Of a DNA stretch of 64,000 bases, positions 57,909 through 64,000 are shown in pieces. The DNA comes from Streptomyces aurantiacus. Its GTDB lineage: Bacteria > Actinomycetota > Actinomycetes > Streptomycetales > Streptomycetaceae. The notes below the pieces were generated by a model that was not told where the DNA came from, did not search any database, and saw only the letters and a list, made by a program, of their open reading frames with translations. The stretch lies in the NCBI RefSeq assembly GCF_027107535.1, contig NZ_CP114283.1, forward strand, positions 3,968,001 through 4,032,000, written 5' to 3'. Position 1 is the stretch's first letter, and each line of letters begins with the position of its first letter. The position numbers and the translations under genes were made by a program.

Positions 57909-59354
57909 TCAGCCCGCCGGGGCCGGGTAGGTCGGGTACTCGACGCCCGACACGTGCTGGACGACGCGGATGACCTGGCAGGAGTAGCCGAACTCGTTGT
58001 CGTACCACAGGTAGAGGATCGCGTTGTCGCCGTCGACCTTGGTGGCGCCGGCGTCGACGATCGAGGCGTGGCGGGAGCCCATGAAGTCGCTCGACACCGC
58101 GTCGGGTGCGGTGGTGAAGTCGATCTGCCGCTTCAGCGGCGAGGTCAGCGACACGTTGCGCAGGTAGTCGAGGACCTCCTGGCGGGTCGTCTCACGCCCG
58201 AGCCGCAGGCTGAGGATCGCGATGGAGACGTCCGGTACGGGGACCCGGATCGAGCTGCCGGTGATCGGCGCCTTGAGGTCCGGCAGGGCCTTGGCGACGG
58301 CGGAGGCGGCACCCGTCTCGGTGATGACCATGTTCAGTGGTGCCGAGCGGCCGCGCCGGTCCGCCTTGTGGTAGTTGTCCAGCAGATTCTGGTCGTTGGT
58401 GAACGAGTGCACGGTCTCCACGTGGCCGCGCAGGACGCCGTACTCGTCGGCCATCGCCTTGAGCGGCGGGACGATGGCGTTCGTGGTGCAGGAGGCGCAG
58501 GACAGGATCTGCTCGTCCGGCTTGATCGTGTCGTGGTTGACGCCGTGCACGATGTTGGGGACGTCGCCCTTGCCCGGCGCGGTCAGGACGACCTTGTCGA
58601 TACCGGGACGCAGGTGCCCGGACAGGCCCTCGCGGTCCCGCCACTTGCCCGTGTTGTCGATGAGGATGGCGTCCTTGATGCCGTAGGCCGTGTAGTCGAC
58701 CTCCGACGGGTCGCCCGCGTAGATCACCTTGATCGCGTTGCCGTTGGCGATGATCGTGCTGTTCGCCTCGTCGACGGTGATCGTGCCCTGGAACTGGCCG
58801 TGGATGGAGTCGCGGCGCAGCAGCGAGGCGCGCTTGACGATGTCCTGCTCACCGCCCTGACGGACGACGATCGCGCGCAGCCGCAGGCCGTTCCCGGAGC
58901 CCGCCTTCTCGATGAGGAGGCGGGCGACGAGGCGGCCGATGCGGCCGAAGCCGTACAGGACGACATCGCGTCCCTCGCGGCTCTCGATCTTGTTGGCACC
59001 CGTGGCTCCGGCGACGGCCTCGGCGGTGAAGTCCTGCACCGTGAGACCGCGGTCGTCGGTCCTGTGCGTCGCGGCGAGCATGCCGATGTCGATCTGGGAA
59101 GGGCCGAGATCGAGCGTGGTGAGAGCCTGCAGGTACGGCAGTGTCTCGGTGACGGAGAGTTCCTCACCGGCGATCTGCCGGGCGAACCGGTGGGTCTTGA
59201 GGATGCTGACCACCGACTTGTTCACCAAGGAGCGGCTGTGCAGCAGGACGGTGACGTCCTGCTCGCGGTGCAGCTTCCCGATGATCGGGATCATCGATTC
59301 CGCGATCTCCTCGCGGTGCTTCCAGTTGGTGAACGAGTCGTCATTGACAGTCAC
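57909..59354 (-). CDS. gap: N-terminally extended glyceraldehyde-3-phosphate dehydrogenase
   Basis: A 481-residue GAPDH, about 140 residues longer than the usual ~335. The extra N-terminal part (residues 1-~128) is helical and precedes the Rossmann motif VVLYGFGRIGRLVARLL. Catalytic Cys289 lies in ILSCASCTTNAIVP and the base His316 in VETVHSFTND; the phosphate-site segment APLNMVITETGAAS and the C-terminal YLWYDNEFGYSCQV are intact. The end of strand two reads AIVVRQ rather than a conserved acidic residue, which would suit NADP use, so a gluconeogenic role is possible (inference). I recognise this long form from actinobacteria as a second GAPDH class. It is monocistronic. Confidence 0.93.
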   Translation of the reverse strand: MTVNDDSFTNWKHREEIAESMIPIIGKLHREQDVTVLLHSRSLVNKSVVSILKTHRFARQIAGEELSVTETLPYLQALTTLDLGPSQIDIGMLAATHRTDDRGLTVQDFTAEAVAGATGANKIESREGRDVVLYGFGRIGRLVARLLIEKAGSGNGLRLRAIVVRQGGEQDIVKRASLLRRDSIHGQFQGTITVDEANSTIIANGNAIKVIYAGDPSEVDYTAYGIKDAILIDNTGKWRDREGLSGHLRPGIDKVVLTAPGKGDVPNIVHGVNHDTIKPDEQILSCASCTTNAIVPPLKAMADEYGVLRGHVETVHSFTNDQNLLDNYHKADRRGRSAPLNMVITETGAASAVAKALPDLKAPITGSSIRVPVPDVSIAILSLRLGRETTRQEVLDYLRNVSLTSPLKRQIDFTTAPDAVSSDFMGSRHASIVDAGATKVDGDNAILYLWYDNEFGYSCQVIRVVQHVSGVEYPTYPAPAG

Positions 59355-59465
59355 AGGTTTATCTTTCGAGCTAGGCGGTGCTCATATGGTAATCCTTCGT
59401 CGATCTCGTCCTTCACGCGGCCCTGCCGGGGCGCGATCACGCACCCGGGCAGCCCGCTCCGCAGG

Positions 59466-59496
59466 CCTGTGGCCCGCCGGAAGGGCGGGCCACAGG
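59466..59496. terminator. Terminator after the F5/8-domain gene
   Basis: A perfect 13-bp stem (59466-59478 with 59484-59496) and 5-nt loop lies about 77 nt past the stop of the minus-strand secreted-protein gene and upstream of gap. Confidence 0.88.
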
Positions 59497-59510
59497 GGAT
59501 CTCCGGCATC

Positions 59511-59558
59511 GGTCACGCGATCGAACGGTCACGCGGTCGAACGGTCATGCGGCCATCG
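59511..59558. repeat. Short tandem repeat, 16-bp unit
   Basis: GGTCACGCGATCGAAC (59511-59526) and GGTCACGCGGTCGAAC (59527-59542) are followed by a partial third copy starting GGTCATGCGG (59543-59552). It lies just past the stop of the secreted-protein gene. Confidence 0.75.
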
Positions 59559-59572
59559 GGTCCGGCGGGCGG

Positions 59573-62116
59573 TCAGGGGAAGCTGGTGATCTTCGAGGGG
59601 ATGGTGTCCGACCCCGACGTCGGCGCCCCCGTGTTGTTGACGACGTGGGCGTACTGCCCCTTTCCGCCCAGCGACACGACCTGGATGCTGTGCAGTGTGA
59701 TGCCGGTCCTGACCGGCACCTGGAAACCGTGGTGCTGGACGATCGTCGAGTCGGTCGTGAAGTTGCAGTAGCTGCCCAGACCCCAGGCCTCGTGGACGTC
59801 CACGCTGTCGGCGACCTTGTAGGCGGCGTACCCGACGATGCCGTCGTGCGTGACGGCGGCGGCGTTCGGCACGTCGTAGGCCTTCTCGTTCTGGAAGAAG
59901 ATCGTCCGGCCGCGTTCGCCGCTCCAGACCACGTCGTACTTGTTGAAGTGCTCGACGAACAGGCCCGTGGCGAGGACGTCGTCGCCGTTGACCTCGAACC
60001 CGTAGTCGGCGCGGTTCGTCTCCCATCCGACGCCCTCGCCGTGGTCGGCCCGCCAGATCCAGGTGTGGTCGACGATGACGTCGTCGCTGTTGACGACCAT
60101 CGAGTGGGTGGCCAGGCCGGGTCCTGCACCGCCGATTCGGATGAACACGTCCTGCACGGTGGTCGGATTGGCGGCGTGGTCGGCGGAGGCGCCCGGCGCT
60201 CCGACCTGAAGCAGCGTGTCGGACCTGGCGGCACCGGCGTCGATGAGGAAGCCCGCCAGCCTGACCCCGTCGACGTCGCCCACGTGCATGGCGTCGACGC
60301 CGTTGTCGGGGACGATCGTGGCCAGTCCCAGCCCGAGGACCACGGTGTCGGCACGGTTCACGTCGATGGTCCGGTCTAGGTGGTAGACCCCGGGGGTGAA
60401 CAGAAGGTTGAGGCCCTGGTCCAGCGCCGCGTTGATGGTCGAGGCGGTCGCGCCGGGCTTGACGACGTAGAACCGGCTGAGCGGGAGTGAGGTGCCGCCG
60501 GCGTTGGCGGGCCAGGACACGCCACGGGCGTTGGTGCGCTTGCCGGGAACGAACACCTTGTAGTCGTCGCCGTCCAGGTAGAGGAACGGCTTCTCCCGGG
60601 AGACGGGGGTGGAGTCGAGTGTCGTGTACGGGCCGGTGTCGAAGTTCGTCGCCGGGGCGCCCTGCACACCGGAGAACGTCATGTTCCGCACGCCGTTGGT
60701 CCAGCCGCCGACCGAGCTGTCGCGGGTGTACCACTGCTGCTGCGAGTACGGGCCGACCGTGCCGTCGATCTTCGAGTCGGCGATGTAGCCGCCGGAGGCC
60801 CAACCGTAGCCCGCCGGTGCGAGGTTGAGGCCGCCCTCCACGTGGATCCGGCGGAACGGCGCGGCCTGGGCGACCGCCCAGCGGTCCGTGCCGTTGACGG
60901 GCTTGAGCGACAGGTTCTCCGCCGAGCGCCAGAAGTTCTGGGTGGCGTTGCCGTCGAACCAGCCCGCGTCCACGGTGATGTCGCCGTTGATCCTCACGTC
61001 GTCGGGGTTGAGGCCGAGGCCGGAGACCGAGGTGTAGAAGCCCAGCTGCGCGTTGATGCCGTTGTACGTGCCCGGCTTCATCAGGAACTGGTAGCGGCCC
61101 GAGCCGAACTGCGCGGACTCCTGCTGGGCGAAGACCTGATCGAACTTACCTTGCAGGCCCGGGGTGTTGGGGTCCACCACGATGACGTTGGGGCCGAGGT
61201 CGCCGCCGCCCTCGATGGGAGGCGTGCTGTGGGTGCCGGTGTGGACCGCGACCTCCCACAGGGAGTAGCCGTACCCGGTGGCGCGGGCTGTCCCGTGGAT
61301 CCGTACGTAGCGGCCCGAGCCGCTGACGTCGTAGGAGGCTGTGCCGCCGGTGCCGTTCGTGACGGACTTCAGGGTCGTCCAGTCCTGGCCGTCGTCCGAG
61401 GCCTGGACGGTGAAGTCCTTGCCGTGGGCGGCCTCCCAGTTGAGGTCGACCTTGCAGATGTCCTGGACCGAACCGAGGTCCACGCGCACCCACTGGGGGT
61501 CGGACGCCTGACTGGACCAGCGGGTGCCGGTGTCTCCGTCGAAGGCGGACGCGGCGGGCGTGCCGGCGTTCTCCGTGGAGGAGGCGGTGGCCGGCCTGCC
61601 CTTGGCTGCGTTGGCGCTCGCACAGTCCCCGGCCGGGGGCGTGCCGGCATCGCCGAACACCTGGAACTCCCAGAGGGAGTAGCCGTATTCGGTGGCGCGG
61701 GTGACGCCCTGCATACGGACGTAGCGGCCCTGACCCGAGACGTCGAGCGTGTCGGTTCCGCCGTCGCCGCCGGTGACGGAGGTGAGGTCGGTCCACGAGC
61801 TGCCGGTGTCGGAGACCTGGATCTTGTACGACTTGCCGTACGCCGCCTCCCAGTCGAGGACGACCTGGGTGAGGGTGGCCGATGCTCCGAGGTCGACCTG
61901 GAGCCACTGGGCGTCGGTGCGGCCCGACGACCACCGGGTCCCGGTGTCGCCGTCGACGGCGCTGCCCGCGGGGGTACCGGGGGTCTCGTCGGAGGAGGAG
62001 GTGGTGGCTCTGCCTTGGGAGAGCGGCACTTCGGCCGCGGCGGCCGGCAGCTGGAGGGGGAGGGACACGAGCGACGCCGCTGTGGCGAGCGCGATTCCCA
62101 GGGATCTGAGTCTCAT
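59573..62116 (-). CDS. Secreted protein with two F5/8-type (CBM32) modules and a beta-helix
   Basis: An 847-residue exported protein, probably polysaccharide-active. A signal peptide (MRLRSLGIALATAASLVSLPLQLPAAAAE) precedes two tandem discoidin modules, ~residues 30-155 and ~165-290. These share the pattern SxVDGDTGTRWSS...QWxxVDLGS...DWEAAYGK...GRYVRxxGxxRATxYGYSLWE. Residues ~300-847 form a right-handed beta-helix-like domain (for example YQFLMKPGTYNGINAQLGFYTSVSGLGLNPDDVRI, then ADTVVLGLGLATIVPDNGVDAMHVGDVDG). It is often annotated only by its discoidin part. Glucanase or lyase activity is possible, but I cannot name catalytic residues. An inverted repeat lies ~130 bp upstream of the start. 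Confidence 0.85.
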   Translation of the reverse strand: MRLRSLGIALATAASLVSLPLQLPAAAAEVPLSQGRATTSSSDETPGTPAGSAVDGDTGTRWSSGRTDAQWLQVDLGASATLTQVVLDWEAAYGKSYKIQVSDTGSSWTDLTSVTGGDGGTDTLDVSGQGRYVRMQGVTRATEYGYSLWEFQVFGDAGTPPAGDCASANAAKGRPATASSTENAGTPAASAFDGDTGTRWSSQASDPQWVRVDLGSVQDICKVDLNWEAAHGKDFTVQASDDGQDWTTLKSVTNGTGGTASYDVSGSGRYVRIHGTARATGYGYSLWEVAVHTGTHSTPPIEGGGDLGPNVIVVDPNTPGLQGKFDQVFAQQESAQFGSGRYQFLMKPGTYNGINAQLGFYTSVSGLGLNPDDVRINGDITVDAGWFDGNATQNFWRSAENLSLKPVNGTDRWAVAQAAPFRRIHVEGGLNLAPAGYGWASGGYIADSKIDGTVGPYSQQQWYTRDSSVGGWTNGVRNMTFSGVQGAPATNFDTGPYTTLDSTPVSREKPFLYLDGDDYKVFVPGKRTNARGVSWPANAGGTSLPLSRFYVVKPGATASTINAALDQGLNLLFTPGVYHLDRTIDVNRADTVVLGLGLATIVPDNGVDAMHVGDVDGVRLAGFLIDAGAARSDTLLQVGAPGASADHAANPTTVQDVFIRIGGAGPGLATHSMVVNSDDVIVDHTWIWRADHGEGVGWETNRADYGFEVNGDDVLATGLFVEHFNKYDVVWSGERGRTIFFQNEKAYDVPNAAAVTHDGIVGYAAYKVADSVDVHEAWGLGSYCNFTTDSTIVQHHGFQVPVRTGITLHSIQVVSLGGKGQYAHVVNNTGAPTSGSDTIPSKITSFP

Positions 62117-62242
62117 ACGTTCACTCCGTGCGGAAGTGGAGGGGCGGCTTGGGGCTGCCGGGCGCGCGGTACCGTGACCTCCCGGAGGAGCCCGAGAGGT
62201 CTGCGGAAGTCCAAAGCCGTTGGGAGAGTGCTTAGTTCATGT

Positions 62243-62265
62243 GTTGATTTAAGTAATGAATCAAC
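62243..62265. promoter_or_regulatory. Inverted-repeat operator upstream of the secreted CBM32 gene
   Basis: GTTGATT (62243-62249) and AATCAAC (62259-62265) form an exact 7-bp inverted repeat with a 9-nt AT-rich spacer. It stands out in a GC-rich gap ~127 bp upstream of the gene start and is probably a repressor site. Confidence 0.65.
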
Positions 62266-62376
62266 GGCCGGGCAACCCGTCGGACAGGACTTCTTCGCGG
62301 ACTCGTTCGGTGGCCCCGCCGGATCCGCGAGTCGGCGCGCGCGATGCCTGGTCCGGCCCGCCTTCAGGGGGTGAAG

Positions 62377-62408
62377 CTCCGCGCGCCCGGCAAGCCGGGC
62401 GCGCGGAG
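62377..62408. terminator. Strong hairpin terminator
   Basis: A perfect 15-bp, almost all-GC stem (62377-62391 with 62394-62408) around AA lies 29 nt past the stop of the minus-strand membrane-protein gene. Confidence 0.92.
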
Positions 62409-62436
62409 CCCTGTGAACCCCGCGACCGTCGCGCCC

Positions 62437-63369
62437 TCAGCGCATGAGAGCGCCGCGCAGCGTCAGTCCGTAGTTGACGCGCAGGCGCCGCAGTTCCCAG
62501 AGAGCGACCGCGGTGACCGAGAGCGGGGCCCCGAGCATGACCACGATCCGCGTGGGGCCCGGCAGCGTGTCGTGGGCGCCGGTGAGCAGGTCCACCAGTG
62601 TCATCTCCCACACGAGCGCCGTCGCCAGTACCGGAGGCACCGTCTCGTGGATGTCCGCGGTGCGGAAGACGTGGACGAGGGACATTCCGATGCCGTAGAC
62701 GACGAACGGCAGGACCCAGCCGATCGTGAGCAGCGTGACGACGACGGTGACCACTGTGGTCGGGGCGTTGGTGGCGAACTCGCCGCTGGCGAACCCGGTG
62801 AGCACCAACGCCGGGAACACGGCGACCCCGGCGATGATCGCCAGCACCGAACCCACCGGCTTGGCCGTGCGGCGCAACAACTCCTGGCGGGCCGGAGGGC
62901 GGGCCACGGCGATCAGCAGGCCGACGATCACCGGGAAAGTCACCGAGAGGACGAGGACGTTGATCCACGACTGGTTGAGGCGGTCGCTCGCGACGTCCCC
63001 GGCGGAATGGACCAGCTTGTAGGAGAACATCACCCACAGGACGGCGGCCAGACCCACGATGCTGCGGATCTTCTGGATACGGGCGACCACCGCGTCGTCG
63101 ACGCGCCCCGGCCGTGAGGGGGTGAAGACCTTGCGTCCGATCGCGATGGGCCCCACCGTGCGCCAGACCCGGCCGGCCCGGCCCACACGCGGCGCGGGAG
63201 GCGGCCCGGGATGCGGATTGCCGGGTTGCGGTGGGTAGGGGTGCGGGACGTGGGGCGGGTAACCGCCTTGCGGCGGCGGGGTGTTCGGGTACGGGCCCTG
63301 CGGTGGGGCAGGAGCGTTGGGGCCGTAGGGGTCGTACGGTGGCCGGCCCTGCGGATTCCAGGCGTTCAT
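62437..63369 (-). CDS. Proline-rich membrane protein
   Basis: A 310-residue protein. The N-terminal ~60 residues are a Pro/Gly/Tyr-rich cytosolic tail (repeats of PPYDPYG, PPPQG and PHPYPPQPG type). Then follow about six membrane helices, among them IVGLAAVLWVMFSYKL, VLVLSVTFPVIVGLLIAVA, VGSVLAIIAGVAVFPALVLTGF and TTVVTVVVTLLTIGWVLPFVVYGIGM. It has no catalytic motif I know. Similar proline-rich tail plus multipass proteins are common and unassigned in Streptomyces. GGGGGA precedes the ATG at 63369. A strong terminator ends it. Confidence 0.82.
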   Translation of the reverse strand: MNAWNPQGRPPYDPYGPNAPAPPQGPYPNTPPPQGGYPPHVPHPYPPQPGNPHPGPPPAPRVGRAGRVWRTVGPIAIGRKVFTPSRPGRVDDAVVARIQKIRSIVGLAAVLWVMFSYKLVHSAGDVASDRLNQSWINVLVLSVTFPVIVGLLIAVARPPARQELLRRTAKPVGSVLAIIAGVAVFPALVLTGFASGEFATNAPTTVVTVVVTLLTIGWVLPFVVYGIGMSLVHVFRTADIHETVPPVLATALVWEMTLVDLLTGAHDTLPGPTRIVVMLGAPLSVTAVALWELRRLRVNYGLTLRGALMR

Positions 63370-63429
63370 TTCTGTCGTTCCCCCGAATTCGCGACTGAGG
63401 TGACGGACGCGTCGCGGCAGTGTATTTGG

Positions 63430-63654
63430 GTGCACGTGGGAAGACATCCACCCCGGTCGGACGGTGCGAAGGCCCACCGGCGGGAGTGCCGCGGCACATG
63501 CCACCGTGGCCACTGGGTCCATCAGCTGTGCGCCGTCTGCGGCACAAGCCTCGCCGTCGAAGAGGTCGGCACACACGACCCGTTGCTGGCCGCCGCCCAC
63601 GCCGAGCGGTGGAAGGGGATCTGGCGCCGACGCGAGGAGCCCACTCGCCGATGA
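63430..63654 (+). CDS. Possible small zinc-ribbon-like protein
   Basis: A 74-residue frame from the GTG at 63430, divergent from the membrane-protein gene. The middle reads RRECRGTCHRGHWVHQLCAVCGTSLAVEE: four cysteines and two histidines in a zinc-ribbon-like spacing, followed by a helix (HDPLLAAAHAERWKGIWRRR). The composition is more protein-like than nearby shadows, but no ribosome-binding site is clear and the in-frame GTG at 63436 is equally possible. Function unknown. Confidence 0.42.
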   Translation: MHVGRHPPRSDGAKAHRRECRGTCHRGHWVHQLCAVCGTSLAVEEVGTHDPLLAAAHAERWKGIWRRREEPTRR

Positions 63655-63809
63655 ACCCACCGGACACCACGGCCTGCATGTCCGGGACGCGGCTGTCCGG
63701 GCCCGGGGGAGCGGGATCGAACGACACCGGCCGAGCACTGCGCACGGCGCCCGCGCTCGGGGAAGGCAGGGGAGGAGTGCGAAGCACGGACGGGTGGGAA
63801 GACACCGGC

Positions 63810-64000
63810 ATGGACATCGACGCCCTCCGCAAGGACACCCCCGGTACCGCGAACCGAGTGCACCTCAACAACGCCGGGGCCGCGCTGCTCTCCCGGCAGA
63901 CGCTTGAGGCGATGACCTCTCACCTGGAACTCGAAGCGGCCATCGGCGGATACGAGGCCGCCCACCACGAGCGCGAGCGGATCGACGCCACCCACACGAA
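63810..64000 (+). CDS. Class-V aminotransferase, partial (cut by window end)
   Basis: Only the first 63 codons are present. MDIDALRKDTPGTANRVHLNNAGAALLS followed by RQTLEAMTSHLELEAAIGGYEAAHHERERID is the N-terminal pattern of PLP-dependent class-V enzymes (cysteine desulfurase, isopenicillin-epimerase and EgtE-like types), in which HLNNAGA is the substrate-gate region. The catalytic lysine lies beyond the window, so the exact reaction cannot be assigned. The ATG at 63810 is chosen from the protein pattern; the upstream site is weak. Confidence 0.8.
   Translation, partial: MDIDALRKDTPGTANRVHLNNAGAALLSRQTLEAMTSHLELEAAIGGYEAAHHERERIDATHT

Noticed and set aside
1..64000. CRISPR arrays, tRNA or rRNA genes, transposons, prophage or integration sites
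   Set aside because: No regularly spaced repeats, cloverleaf-like sequence, transposase or integrase frame, or flanking direct repeats were seen on reading; a tRNAscan or profile search would be needed to exclude them fully.

Overview
The window is high-GC actinobacterial DNA and almost certainly a Streptomyces chromosome. The signs are strong third-position GC codon bias, frequent GTG and TTG starts, many secreted and lipoprotein genes, several actinobacterial families (DUF5133, DUF574-type methyltransferases, RsbW-like ATPases) and long GC-rich hairpin terminators without T-tracts. No rRNA, tRNA, CRISPR array, transposase or integrase gene was seen. It reads as ordinary chromosomal sequence rich in accessory metabolism.

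Layout. (1) 0-5 kb is a stress and regulatory patch: a DUF5133 protein, three separate anti-sigma-type GHKL ATPases, Dps, a PRC-barrel protein and two tiny membrane proteins. (2) 5-6.7 kb holds a protein O-mannosyltransferase. (3) 6.9-15.8 kb is a galactan-use locus: secreted GH30 endo-beta-1,6-galactanase, GH42 beta-galactosidase, binding protein, two permeases and a divergent LacI regulator, with two ATGTTTRCGTAAACAT operators between the regulator and the transport operon. No ATPase gene is present, so a shared MsiK-type ATPase is implied. (4) 15.9-25 kb is a compact 4-aminobenzoate locus: DUF3050 protein, ABM-domain membrane protein, fused PabAB, a benzoate-CoA-ligase-like enzyme, a second divergent adenylating enzyme, a FAD monooxygenase and a PabC-like lyase. 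It is followed by an AhpD-like protein and an MMPL exporter. I cannot match it to a known product and consider it the best candidate for an undescribed pathway.

(5) 28-36 kb contains secreted and surface proteins (a LAETG sortase substrate, two alpha/beta hydrolases, a DUF4360 protein), an ArsR-like regulator, a DUF574 methyltransferase and a GNAT acetyltransferase. (6) 36.7-43.2 kb has a conserved hypothetical, an overlapping symporter / ECF sigma / membrane-protein unit, a DUF3311 protein, and CstA with its YbdD partner. (7) 43.3-48.1 kb is a three-gene chain with 4-nt overlaps: a PknG-like kinase, a transmembrane sensor and an orphan sugar-type binding lipoprotein. It has the plan of the mycobacterial pknG-glnX-glnH system with a different ligand-binding family. 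(8) 48.4-56.8 kb has a cupin, a metallophosphoesterase and an aerobic aryl-CoA operon (cupin, thioesterase, 2-aminobenzoate-CoA ligase, two-domain aminobenzoyl-/salicylyl-CoA hydroxylase-reductase) divergent from a Rid protein. (9) 56.8-64 kb has a second DUF574 methyltransferase, an N-terminally extended GAPDH, a secreted protein with two F5/8-type modules and a beta-helix, a proline-rich membrane protein, a possible small zinc-ribbon protein, and the start of a class-V aminotransferase cut by the window end.

Two themes recur. One is extracellular carbohydrate breakdown coupled to import or sensing (galactan locus, CBM32 protein, kinase-linked binding protein). The other is aminoaryl-acid chemistry in two independent clusters, one making 4-aminobenzoate and one processing a 2-aminobenzoate-like acid. 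All functions come from reading motifs and gene order; no database search was run.
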